14,973 bases of DNA from JAWLCG01 sp041687295 (lineage in GTDB: Bacteria > Planctomycetota > Phycisphaerae > SM23-33 > FEN-1343). Location of the stretch: assembly GCA_041687295.1 (NCBI GenBank), contig JAWLCG010000084.1:1-14973 (forward strand). Direction: 5' to 3'. The first letter of the stretch is position 1. Each line of letters starts with the position of its first letter. Made by a program: the position numbers and the translations under genes. Below the pieces are notes generated by a model. It had not been told where the DNA came from and made no database searches. It saw nothing but the letters and a program-made list of their open reading frames with translations. Below are positions 1 through 6,376 of the stretch, in pieces.

Positions 1-4
1 AGCC

Positions 5-81
5 ACCGGCCGCCCCTGCGGGGCTCAGGGCCGGTCGCCTCCGCCGACGGTGGGACGCCGCGGCTGGCGCCGCTCTGTCCC
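5..81. other. Two hairpins downstream of sulfatase 1
   Basis: Positions 5-11 (ACCGGCC) pair with 29-35 (GGCCGGT), and inside them CCCC 13-16 pairs with GGGG 20-23. A second hairpin spans 52-81: GGGAC pairs with GTCCC and an inner GCGGC with GCCGC, with a 3x3 internal loop. They lie 22-98 bp past the stop codon of the minus-strand sulfatase and could end its transcript, but neither has a T-run on the minus strand. They could equally be dispersed palindromic repeats like those elsewhere in the window. Confidence 0.4.
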
Positions 82-102
82 AGCCTACGGGCTGCGTTCC
101 TG

Positions 103-1572
103 TCAGGGCCGTTCGTCGACGGGCTGGTCGGCGAACTGCTTCTGGAGGCGGCGCAGCTCGGCCTTGAGCTCGGCGGTGAGGGCCTCGGTGCCCGGTTGGC
201 CGTAGAGGTTGTTCAGCTCGTTGGGGTCGGCCTGGAGGTCGAACAGCTCCCAGTAGGGCTCGACGCCGGTGTTGACCAGGCCCGAGCCGCTGCAGCCCAG
301 CGCGTCGCAGTAGTAGTAGACCAGCTTATGGGTCCGGGTCCGCACGCCGTAGTGGGCCGAGCTGTAGTGCGCCCGCTCGGCGTCCATCCAGTAGCGGTAG
401 TAGACGCTCTGCTGCCAGCCGGCGGGCACGTCGCCGGCCAGGACGGGCCGAAAGCTCCGCCCCTGCATGGCGGCGGGGGCGGCCAGGCCGGCGTAGTCCA
501 GCAGCGTGGGGGCGAAGTCCACGTTGGTCAGCAGCGCGTCGACGGCGGTGCCGGCGGGCAGCTCGCGCGGGTAGCGCACCAGCAGCGGCATGATCAGCGA
601 GTGCTCGTAGATGAACCGCTTGTCGAACCAGCCATGGTCGCCCAGGAAGAAGCCCTGGTCGCTGGTGTAGATGACGAGGGTGTCCTGGGCCTGGCCCGAC
701 GCGTCGAGCCAGTCCAGCACGCGCCCGACGTTGCGGTCGATGCCGGCGATGCAGCGGAGGTAGTCCTTGATGTAGCGGTCGTAGTACCACAGCTTGCGTT
801 CGCGCGGGCTCAGGCCGGCCGGCGGGTCGGCCTTGACGTCGCGGGCGGTCATGTCGCGGTCGATCCGCATGCGGGCGGCGGCGGCGGCGGGGCGCCCGGC
901 GTAGTCGTCCCAGAGCGTCTCCGGCTCGGCCATCGTCTCGCCGTCGAAGAGGTCCTTCTCCAGCGGGCCCGGCTCCCAGTGGCGGTGGGGGGCCTTGTGG
1001 TGCAGGCACAGGAAGAAGGGCTGGTCGCGGTCGGCGTGGCCCTCCGCCTGCCAGCGGTTCAGCCAGCCCAGCGCCTGGTCGGTGATGATGTCAGTGACGT
1101 AGCCCTGCGTCCGCAACTCGCCGGTCCGCCCGGCCAGCGTGCCGAGGAAGAAGTTCGGGTCGTAGTAGTTGCCCTGGCCCGGCAGGACGCACCAGTCGTC
1201 GAAGCCGGCCGGGTCGGCGTTGAAGCTTCGGCCCCCGTCGGTCCGCTCGCCGTGGCCGAGGTGCCACTTGCCGAACATCCCCGTGCGGTAGCCGGCGTCG
1301 TGGAAGACCTTCTGCACCTGCGGCTCGTGGGCGTTGTCCAGGGCGTCGTGCAGCGTCCGCACGTTGCACACGTGCGTGTGCTGGCCGGTGAGGATGCTGG
1401 CCCGGCTGGGCGTGCAGATCGAGTTGGTGCAGAAGCACGCGTCGGCCCGCACGCCGGCGTCGGCGATGCGGTCGAGGTTGGGCGTGCGGTTGACCCGGCT
1501 GCCGTAGGCGCTGATGGCGTGGGCGGCGTGGTCGTCGGACATGATGAACAGGACGTTGGGACGCTTGGGCAT
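103..1572 (-). CDS. Sulfatase (S1 family, formylglycine-dependent), sulfatase 1
   Basis: A 489-residue sulfate-ester hydrolase of the alkaline-phosphatase superfamily. The N-terminus MPKRPNVLFIMSDDH gives the metal-binding pair D13-D14. The core motif CTPSR at 53-57, followed by ASILTGQ, is the canonical site whose cysteine is oxidised to formylglycine. K102 and H104 (GKWHLG), H196 (HHKAPH), D305-Q306 (TSDQGFFLGDHG) and K318 match the other sulfate and metal ligands. The C-terminus, ending in WELFDLQADPNELNNL and a charged helix, looks like the usual sulfatase C-terminal domain (DUF4976 type). No signal peptide is visible, so it should be cytoplasmic. The start is supported by AAAGGAG at 1581-1587, 8 nt upstream. 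It is the last gene of a minus-strand group with the glycosidase-like gene and a second sulfatase, so the substrate is probably a sulfated glycan; the exact sugar cannot be read from sequence. A maturase (FGE or anSME) is needed but is not in the window. Confidence 0.93.
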   Translation of the reverse strand: MPKRPNVLFIMSDDHAAHAISAYGSRVNRTPNLDRIADAGVRADACFCTNSICTPSRASILTGQHTHVCNVRTLHDALDNAHEPQVQKVFHDAGYRTGMFGKWHLGHGERTDGGRSFNADPAGFDDWCVLPGQGNYYDPNFFLGTLAGRTGELRTQGYVTDIITDQALGWLNRWQAEGHADRDQPFFLCLHHKAPHRHWEPGPLEKDLFDGETMAEPETLWDDYAGRPAAAAARMRIDRDMTARDVKADPPAGLSPRERKLWYYDRYIKDYLRCIAGIDRNVGRVLDWLDASGQAQDTLVIYTSDQGFFLGDHGWFDKRFIYEHSLIMPLLVRYPRELPAGTAVDALLTNVDFAPTLLDYAGLAAPAAMQGRSFRPVLAGDVPAGWQQSVYYRYWMDAERAHYSSAHYGVRTRTHKLVYYYCDALGCSGSGLVNTGVEPYWELFDLQADPNELNNLYGQPGTEALTAELKAELRRLQKQFADQPVDERP

Positions 1573-1594
1573 TCGGGGGACTCCTTTGTCGGAC

Positions 1595-1684
1595 CGTAGG
1601 CCGGGTCGAGAAACGCGAGGCCCGGCAGCGATGGCGGACTGCGGATCCGATTGCCGGGCCTCGCTCTGCTCGACCCGGCCTACG
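1595..1684. repeat. Inverted pair of REP-like palindromes
   Basis: Copy one (1595-1627, beginning CGTAGGCCGGGTCGAG and ending GCGAGGCCCGGCA) and copy two (1652-1684) are reverse complements that match at 30 of 33 positions. Each copy is itself palindromic, with GCCGGGTCG facing CGAGGCCCGGC. Together they can form one long hairpin in the gap between the glycosidase-like gene and sulfatase 1. Related copies occur at 4117-4149 and 4274-4307. The size, palindromy and paired inverted layout resemble REP/BIME elements; no RAYT transposase is present here. Confidence 0.85.
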
Positions 1685-1693
1685 ATTCATCTG

Positions 1694-4033
1694 CTATGGG
1701 CGCATCCGCAGGACGAACCGCCCCCGGCCGGGGAACTCGACGGAGCACCAGCCGTTCGCTTCGTGGACCCGGGGCTGGACGGGCGTGCCCTCGGCGGTCT
1801 CGAGCGTGAAGTCGGCCGGCCGGCTCGTGAAGGCCATCGCGTTGGGCCCGAAGGCCTCCACGTGATAGGCCACCACGTTGCCCTCGCGCTGCACCGACGC
1901 CAGCTGCACGCTCGACCAGGCCAGGGCCGCGCCCTGCGGCCGCGCGTCGCCGAGGGTGACCCTCACGGCCGTCTCGGGCGTCAGGGCGTCGTGCGGAATC
2001 TGCAGGCTGTGCGGCAGCGGCTGGCCGTTGATCTTGACGGCGGTGACGGCCTCGCCGGCGCCCTCGAATGCCAGCGCCAGCGAACAGCCCTGGTACTCGT
2101 ACTGCTCGATCCGCTCGATGTGCGGATTGGCCCGCACGGCGATGCCGAAGGGCAGCCGCTGGATCGCCCGGCCGACCAGCACGGCCTGCATCAGGCCCGT
2201 CGAGAACAGCTGCGGGCGGTTGTCGTGGTAGCTGCCGTCGGCGCAGTTGATGTTCTCGGGCAGCGTGCCGGCCATCTGGAGGTACGCCCCGGCCCGGCGG
2301 ACCTGCGGCAGGTAGTGCTCCAGCAGCGTTTCGACGTCGCCGGAGCCGAACAGCACCGGGTCCTGCAGACGCAGGTTCGCCAGCACCTGGTGGGCGAAGG
2401 TGTCCTGTCCCCGCAGCACGGGCGTCAGGTCGAATCGCTCGTCGCGGCGGATGATGGCCGGCGCCTCGGCCGGGTCGGGCATGAACTCGATGCCGTAGCG
2501 GAAGTGCGCCGCCGCGGGGTCGGTCACCTCGCGTCCATCCTCCAGCACGACGAGGCGGGCGAAGCCGCCCTCCGCCGCCGCCGACCGCAGGAACGGCTCG
2601 AGCCGCCGGGCCTTGTCGGCGAGGGCCTCGGCCTCGGGCCCCTCGCCGCTGGCCGAGAGCATCCAGTAGACGTTGTACATCATCAGGTTGAAATCGTAGC
2701 TGTAGTGGCGGCGGACGGCCTGGCCCTGGAAGGCGCGGGCCTTGGTCGCCATCGGGCAGCCGACGGCCTGGTCGTAGCCGAAGTCATGGCTGCCGAGGAA
2801 GGGGTCCTCCCCGGCGTACCACGTGCCGAAGGCGACCTTCGCCTCGTCCCAGCACAGCCGCTCCAGCCAGTCCACCGACGCCAGCAAATTCTCGCGGTAC
2901 ACGCCCTCGACCAGGTCGCGCGAGCCGGTCTGCGTCCAGTGCGTGAACGCGCTCCAGGTGGCCCAGTAAGTGCCCCATTCCTCCTGCTTGCTGATGCGCC
3001 CGTTGACCAGTTGGCCGAAGTACCGCCCCGGCACGGGCGTGTCGGTCTCAGTGGGGTTGCTCAGCTGGAAGGCGGCCCAGCGCTCCAGGAAGTCCGCCCA
3101 GCCGGTCATGCCCACCGGCACGGCCGTGACCGCCCCGTCCATGTGCCAGATCAGGTAGTACAGCGAGCGAAACGCCGCCGGCATGTTGCCGCCATGGTCC
3201 TGCCCGCTGAGCAGGACGCGCTTGTTGAAGTCGTACTGCCGCTGCCAGTCGGGCCGATCGCGGAAGACCACCCGCGCCGGCGCCAGGGCCTCGGCTACGC
3301 GGGCCTCGTTGTACGCCAGCAGCTCGGCCGGCTCAGACGCGGCGAGGCGCTCGAACAGCTCGGCCGGCTGCTCCCAGTCCAGCTCCCCGCCGATCAGCAG
3401 CGGCTGATGCGCCGCCAGCGACAGCCGCGCATAGGTGCTTCGGCCCCGGTCGAGCGACTTCTGATGCTGGAACGCGCCGCCCTTGCCCGCGACGGCCGCG
3501 AACTGCAGGCTCAGGCCCCGGTCCGGGTGCAGCACGCTGAAGACCTGCGGGTCCTGCCGCAGGGGCGTGTCCTGCTTGTCGCTCTTGAGGTCGATCACCT
3601 CCTCGGCCTCGCACCACAGCACGACGCCCGGCACGTCGAGCATCGCCAGCAGGTGCAGCCGCTGGTCGCGGTAGTGCAGCACCGAGTGGAACGGGTCGTA
3701 GTCGCACCGGACGTAGTGCTGGGGGTTCAGGCCAGGCAGGCTGATGCGGTCGAAGACGCAGGTGTGGTCGTCGCGGTTGGAGAAGTTCCGCAGGCGGTAG
3801 TCGAGACTCTTGTCCGCCTGCGGCGAGAGCCACAGCTCCAGCGTGCTCTGGTCGATGTTCAGCTCGATCCGCAGGCCCATCGGGCTGTGCATGAGCACCC
3901 GCCGCGTCCGGGCCGCGCCCAGGGCGGCCGCGTAACCGTCCGCCAGCGGCTTGGCCTGGGGAGGCTCGACGAACGTGCCGTCCTCCAGTTCCAGCGAGAA
4001 TTCCTTCCTATCGTTCTTGGGGTCCTGGCTCAC
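1694..4033 (-). CDS. Large glycosidase-like protein, probable (alpha/alpha)6-barrel, family unassigned
   Basis: A 779-residue protein that I cannot place in a named glycoside hydrolase family. Residues 1-240 are rich in beta strands, as in the N-terminal sandwich domains of such enzymes. Residues 255-620 are helical and aromatic-rich, with segments such as DHGGNMPAAFRSLYYLIWHMDGA split around residues 279-301, EEWGTYWATW (351-360), HDFGYD (416-421) and YSYDFNLMMYNVYWML (444-459). This pattern is typical of six-hairpin glycosidases. D299, E351/E352 and D417 are candidate acids, not assigned. The last 100 or so residues form another beta-rich domain. There is no signal peptide. The open frame extends 14 codons upstream to an ATG, but the GTG at 4031-4033 is preferred because GGAGGG lies 5 nt before it. 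Flanked on both sides by sulfatases on the same strand, so a role in cleaving a sulfated or desulfated glycan is inferred. A lyase or phosphorylase with the same fold is possible. Confidence 0.6.
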   Translation of the reverse strand: MSQDPKNDRKEFSLELEDGTFVEPPQAKPLADGYAAALGAARTRRVLMHSPMGLRIELNIDQSTLELWLSPQADKSLDYRLRNFSNRDDHTCVFDRISLPGLNPQHYVRCDYDPFHSVLHYRDQRLHLLAMLDVPGVVLWCEAEEVIDLKSDKQDTPLRQDPQVFSVLHPDRGLSLQFAAVAGKGGAFQHQKSLDRGRSTYARLSLAAHQPLLIGGELDWEQPAELFERLAASEPAELLAYNEARVAEALAPARVVFRDRPDWQRQYDFNKRVLLSGQDHGGNMPAAFRSLYYLIWHMDGAVTAVPVGMTGWADFLERWAAFQLSNPTETDTPVPGRYFGQLVNGRISKQEEWGTYWATWSAFTHWTQTGSRDLVEGVYRENLLASVDWLERLCWDEAKVAFGTWYAGEDPFLGSHDFGYDQAVGCPMATKARAFQGQAVRRHYSYDFNLMMYNVYWMLSASGEGPEAEALADKARRLEPFLRSAAAEGGFARLVVLEDGREVTDPAAAHFRYGIEFMPDPAEAPAIIRRDERFDLTPVLRGQDTFAHQVLANLRLQDPVLFGSGDVETLLEHYLPQVRRAGAYLQMAGTLPENINCADGSYHDNRPQLFSTGLMQAVLVGRAIQRLPFGIAVRANPHIERIEQYEYQGCSLALAFEGAGEAVTAVKINGQPLPHSLQIPHDALTPETAVRVTLGDARPQGAALAWSSVQLASVQREGNVVAYHVEAFGPNAMAFTSRPADFTLETAEGTPVQPRVHEANGWCSVEFPGRGRFVLRMRP

Positions 4034-4038
4034 GGTGT

Positions 4039-4044
4039 CCCTCC
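4039..4044 (-). promoter_or_regulatory. Shine-Dalgarno deciding the GTG start of the glycosidase-like gene
   Basis: On the minus strand GGAGGG is followed by ACACC and then GTG. This near-perfect site has a 5-nt spacer and lies inside the longer open frame. It argues that the upstream ATG at 4075 is not the start. Confidence 0.75.
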
Positions 4045-4076
4045 GGTTGGGTCGGGTTTCAGTTCGTCGGCTCACT

Positions 4077-4149
4077 TCGAGCGTAGCGCGGCCCGGCGGC
4101 GAGGGCGCCTTGCCGTTGCCGGGCCTCGCTGCGCTCGACCCGGCCTACG
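4077..4149. repeat. REP-like palindrome plus degenerate inverted partner
   Basis: The 33-nt copy at 4117-4149 matches the one at 1652-1684 almost base for base (TGCCGGGCCTCGCT, then CTCGACCCGGCCTACG). A degenerate partner in the opposite orientation lies at 4077-4097 (TCGAGCGTAGCGCGGCCCGGC), so this is another inverted pair. It lies in the region upstream of the glycosidase-like gene, where it would be in the 5' leader or the read-through mRNA from sulfatase 2. Confidence 0.75.
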
Positions 4150-4168
4150 ATTCAGGCACGGCCGTTGC

Positions 4169-4187
4169 GTGTGCAGAACCTGCACAC
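4169..4187. promoter_or_regulatory. Perfect 8-3-8 dyad, possible operator
   Basis: GTGTGCAG, spacer AAC, CTGCACAC: a perfect inverted repeat of 8-bp arms with a 3-bp spacer. It lies about 135 bp upstream of the GTG start of the glycosidase-like gene and differs in sequence from the surrounding REP-like copies. The geometry fits a dimeric regulator binding site or a small RNA hairpin. Function is inferred only from symmetry and position. Confidence 0.4.
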
Positions 4188-4208
4188 CCTACGCGCTGAA
4201 CCTCACGA

Positions 4209-4257
4209 ACCTCTGTGCTTCTTCTCTGTGTCCTCTGTGTCTCTGTGGCCCATCTCC
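4209..4257. repeat. CTCTGTG-rich interspersed repeat, copy A
   Basis: ACCTCTGTG, then CTCTGTGTCC, CTCTGTGT and CTCTGTGGCCCATC: four CTCTGTG units at uneven spacing ending in GGCCCATC. The same sequence occurs at 12827-12871 (same orientation) and 12364-12400 (reverse complement). Motifs of this type, CACAGAG on the other strand, are common dispersed non-coding repeats in environmental bacterial genomes. It does not encode anything. Confidence 0.75.
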
Positions 4258-4273
4258 GCTGTTTCTTCTTCGT

Positions 4274-4307
4274 TGCCGGGCCTCGCTGCGCTCGAAGAGA
4301 GCCTACG
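4274..4307. repeat. REP-like palindrome, variant copy abutting sulfatase 2 stop
   Basis: TGCCGGGCCTCGCTGCGCTCGA agrees with the 4117-4149 copy, but the far arm reads AGAGAGCCTACG instead of CCCGGCCTACG, so the palindrome is partly lost. The copy ends 2 bp before the stop codon of the minus-strand sulfatase (TGA, read from 4312 to 4310). A fragment with the same variant arm (CGTAGGCTCTCCTC) lies just after the stop of the flavoprotein gene at 7956-7969, suggesting a sub-type. Confidence 0.7.
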
Positions 4308-4309
4308 AC

Positions 4310-5770
4310 TCAGTGGCGGACGTCGACGTTGTAGTGCTCGCCATGGTAGCCGGGCCAGTTGCTGTTTCGGCGGTCGGCGACGCTGTCGCCGGCCAGCGGC
4401 ACGGCCGGCAGATCATTGTTGCGGAGCCAGCGGCCCCCGGTCGCCCGGCAGTGGTCGAGCAGGGCGGCGCGGAGGCGGGCCTTGTCGGCCTTGTGGGCCG
4501 GCTCGTCGGCCAGGTCGTGCTGCTCGGTCGGGTCGACGGCCAGGTCGAACAGCTGCTCGGCGGGGCCCTCGGGGTAGTACATGTACTTCCACCGCCCGTC
4601 GCCGACGCTCATGTGGATGGGCGCCCCGCCGGTGAAGTTGTTGCCCACGCAGACGAGGTAGTCGCGCCCCGGCGTCTGCCCGCGGGCGACGGCCAGCAGG
4701 TCGCGCCCGTCGACGTCGCTCGCCTCGCCCCCGGCGGCCGACACCAGCGTCGGCAGGATGTCCGCGTGCGTGGCCAGGGCGTCGCAGGTGGAGCCGTGGC
4801 GCCGGTCGGACCAGCTCTTGGGCAGGCGCAGCAGGAACGGGATGTGGGCCGAGCCCTCGTGGAAGAACCGCTTACAGCCGCTGGCGTGGTCGCCCAGCAG
4901 CTCGCCGTGGTCGCTGGTGTAGACGATCAGCGTGTCGTTGAGCAGGCCCACGTCCTGCAGGGCGTTGAAGATGCGGCCCATGTTGTAGTCCACCTGCGTG
5001 ATCAGCCCGTAGTAGGCCGCCCGGGCCTCGCGGATGATCTCGGGCTCCAGCAGGTCCAGCGACCACTCCTGGCTGCAGCGACGGAAGGCCTCGGGGCATC
5101 GGCTTCCCAGCGACCAGTTGCTGACGACCGCCTCGGGGATGGCCGAGTTGCGGTACATCGAGTAGTAGGGCTCGGGCGGGTCCAGCGGGGGGTGGGGCTT
5201 GGAGAAGCTCGTCCACAGGAAGAACGGCACCGTCGGGTCGCGCCGCTCGCGGATGTACTGGGCGGACTGCTCGGCGATCCAGCTGGTGAGCGTCAGGGCC
5301 TCGGGCACGGTGGCCAGGGCGGGGTAGAGCTCGTTCTGGCCCAGGCCGTGACGCATGGGCTGGTAGGGCAGGCCGCTGCGGGTCATCTGGTTGTAGTAGT
5401 CGGCCGGCAGGAGCATCTCGTCGAAGCCGTGGCGCGTCCGCTCGGGCCCGAAGTGCATCTTGCCGACGGCGGCCGTCTGGTAGCCCAGCGCGCGCAGGCG
5501 CGTCGGCAGCGTGCCCTCTCGGCCCATGGTCTTGCTGGTCGGGCCGTTGCCGTTCTCGCCGTGGCTGCCGACGTAGCGCCCGGTCATGATGCCGATGCGG
5601 GCGGCCACGCAGATCGGGGCGTCGGCGTAGGCCCGCGTGAACTCGATGCCCTCGTGCATCAGGCCATCGTAGTGGGGCGTCCGCATGAAGGGCGGCTTGG
5701 CCCGGCCACAGGTGTCGAAACGCTGCTGGTCGGTCGTGATGAGCAGGATGTTCGGGCGCTCGGTCGGCAT
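4310..5770 (-). CDS. Sulfatase (S1 family) with CVAAR active-site motif, sulfatase 2
   Basis: A 486-residue sulfatase. MPTERPNILLITTDQQRFD gives D14 and Q15 at the metal site. The formylglycine motif is CVAAR at 54-58, followed by IGIMTGRY; it keeps the cysteine and arginine but has alanine where proline and serine usually stand. K104 and H106 (GKMHFG), H193 (KPHPP), D287-H288 (TSDHGELLGDH) and K300 complete the expected set. The C-terminus EQLFDLAVDPTEQHDL is typical of the family. There is no signal peptide. The open frame runs on to an ATG at 5971, but those 67 codons enter the MITE-like element and do not look like protein. The ATG at 5770 has AGGAGG 6 nt upstream and starts exactly where the family does. 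First gene of the minus-strand group; substrate unknown, likely a sulfated sugar. It is clearly diverged from sulfatase 1, so not a recent duplicate. Confidence 0.92.
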   Translation of the reverse strand: MPTERPNILLITTDQQRFDTCGRAKPPFMRTPHYDGLMHEGIEFTRAYADAPICVAARIGIMTGRYVGSHGENGNGPTSKTMGREGTLPTRLRALGYQTAAVGKMHFGPERTRHGFDEMLLPADYYNQMTRSGLPYQPMRHGLGQNELYPALATVPEALTLTSWIAEQSAQYIRERRDPTVPFFLWTSFSKPHPPLDPPEPYYSMYRNSAIPEAVVSNWSLGSRCPEAFRRCSQEWSLDLLEPEIIREARAAYYGLITQVDYNMGRIFNALQDVGLLNDTLIVYTSDHGELLGDHASGCKRFFHEGSAHIPFLLRLPKSWSDRRHGSTCDALATHADILPTLVSAAGGEASDVDGRDLLAVARGQTPGRDYLVCVGNNFTGGAPIHMSVGDGRWKYMYYPEGPAEQLFDLAVDPTEQHDLADEPAHKADKARLRAALLDHCRATGGRWLRNNDLPAVPLAGDSVADRRNSNWPGYHGEHYNVDVRH

Positions 5771-5776
5771 GGCGGT

Positions 5777-5782
5777 CCTCCT
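5777..5782 (-). promoter_or_regulatory. Shine-Dalgarno deciding the start of sulfatase 2
   Basis: AGGAGG followed by a 6-nt spacer and ATG on the minus strand. It removes the 67-codon upstream extension from the protein. Confidence 0.85.
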
Positions 5783-5915
5783 GGCACGGGCCCGCGACGG
5801 GCGGGCGACCCGGCCGTTGTACCCCGACCGGCGGCGGGGGTCAACGCGATACGCGCAGACCCGGAGGCACTGGGGGTCACGGCGAGGCTGGCCGACCGCT
5901 TGACGCCAGAGCGGT

Positions 5916-6112
5916 GGGGGCTCTGCCCCCAGACCCCCGGGATTTACCGCTTTTGGGCCCCCCGCATTCACCGACAGGCCGCGGGCACCCTGGCGGGGGA
6001 TTGGGCAACGCAGGCTATGCCAAGCGATCCAAGCGCCGCTCCAATGGCTGGACCGCCTGTTGTGCGGGTGGCCCTCAAAGCGACAAATCCCGGGGTCCGG
6101 GGCAGAGCCCCG
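5916..6112. mobile_element. MITE-like element with long imperfect inverted arms
   Basis: The left arm, about 5917-5979, reads GGGGCTCTGCCCCCAGACCC, then GGGATTT, CGCTTT, GGGCC, CCGCA and ACAGGC. The reverse complement of 6055-6111 carries the same blocks in the same order with small indels, roughly 80 percent identity by eye over about 57 positions. The centre is about 75 bp with no open frame that looks real. Each arm end is also a small palindrome (GGGGCTCTGCCCC). Arms this long around a short non-coding centre suggest a non-autonomous transposable element or its remnant. I could not find a clear target-site duplication. It fills the gap between the divergently transcribed sulfatase 2 and flavoprotein genes. 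Confidence 0.6.
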
Positions 6113-6241
6113 GGCTGTGGCTTGCGGAGCGGCGAGTCGAACGCCGGTTGCGTCCCGGTGGACCGGTGAGAACCAGAAATCCTCGGCCGGTCGCGGTGGG
6201 ATGCTTTCACTCTTTCAGGGCTCTTCGATCGAAGACAGGCG

Positions 6242-6289
6242 ATTCCGAGGGCTTACGCCCGTGGCAAAATCCTTCTGCCCCTTCGGTGC
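6242..6289. repeat. Palindromic repeat (CCGGGGGCTCACGCCCCCGG type), degenerate copy
   Basis: ATTCCGAGGGCTTACGCCCGTGG, broken into CCGAGGGC / GCCCGTGG arms around TTAC, is followed by CAAAATCCTTCTGCCCCTTCGG. The same arrangement, with an intact palindrome, occurs at 12492-12540. The copy lies about 90 bp upstream of the flavoprotein start. The rest of 6113-6376 holds nothing I recognise apart from the weak promoter listed next. Confidence 0.65.
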
Positions 6290-6309
6290 GCGCCAGGCAC
6301 GCCTATACT
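6281..6309 (+). promoter_or_regulatory. Weak candidate sigma-70 promoter for the flavoprotein gene
   Basis: TATACT at 6304-6309 is a good -10 element. At 17 bp spacing the -35 would be CTTCGG (6281-6286), which is poor and lies in the repeat. If used, the leader would be about 60 nt. Confidence 0.3.
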
Positions 6310-6376
6310 TACACAGGGCCCGCCGGCGCAGACCGTGCCCCCGGGCGCCGCCAACGCATGCACGAAAGGGGGAGCC

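Noticed and set aside
196..1599. Long plus-strand frame opposite sulfatase 1
   Set aside because: Valine/glycine-rich shadow of the sulfatase with no recognisable motif.
5771..5971. 67-codon N-terminal extension of sulfatase 2
   Set aside because: It runs into the MITE-like element, is Arg/Pro-rich, and the internal ATG has an AGGAGG at ideal spacing and matches the family start.
1514..6169. Open frame of 1551 codons on the plus strand
   Set aside because: It lies antisense to three well-supported minus-strand genes, runs through their repeat-filled gaps, and its protein is low-complexity Arg/Val/Gly/Ala-rich. It is an artefact of high GC content.
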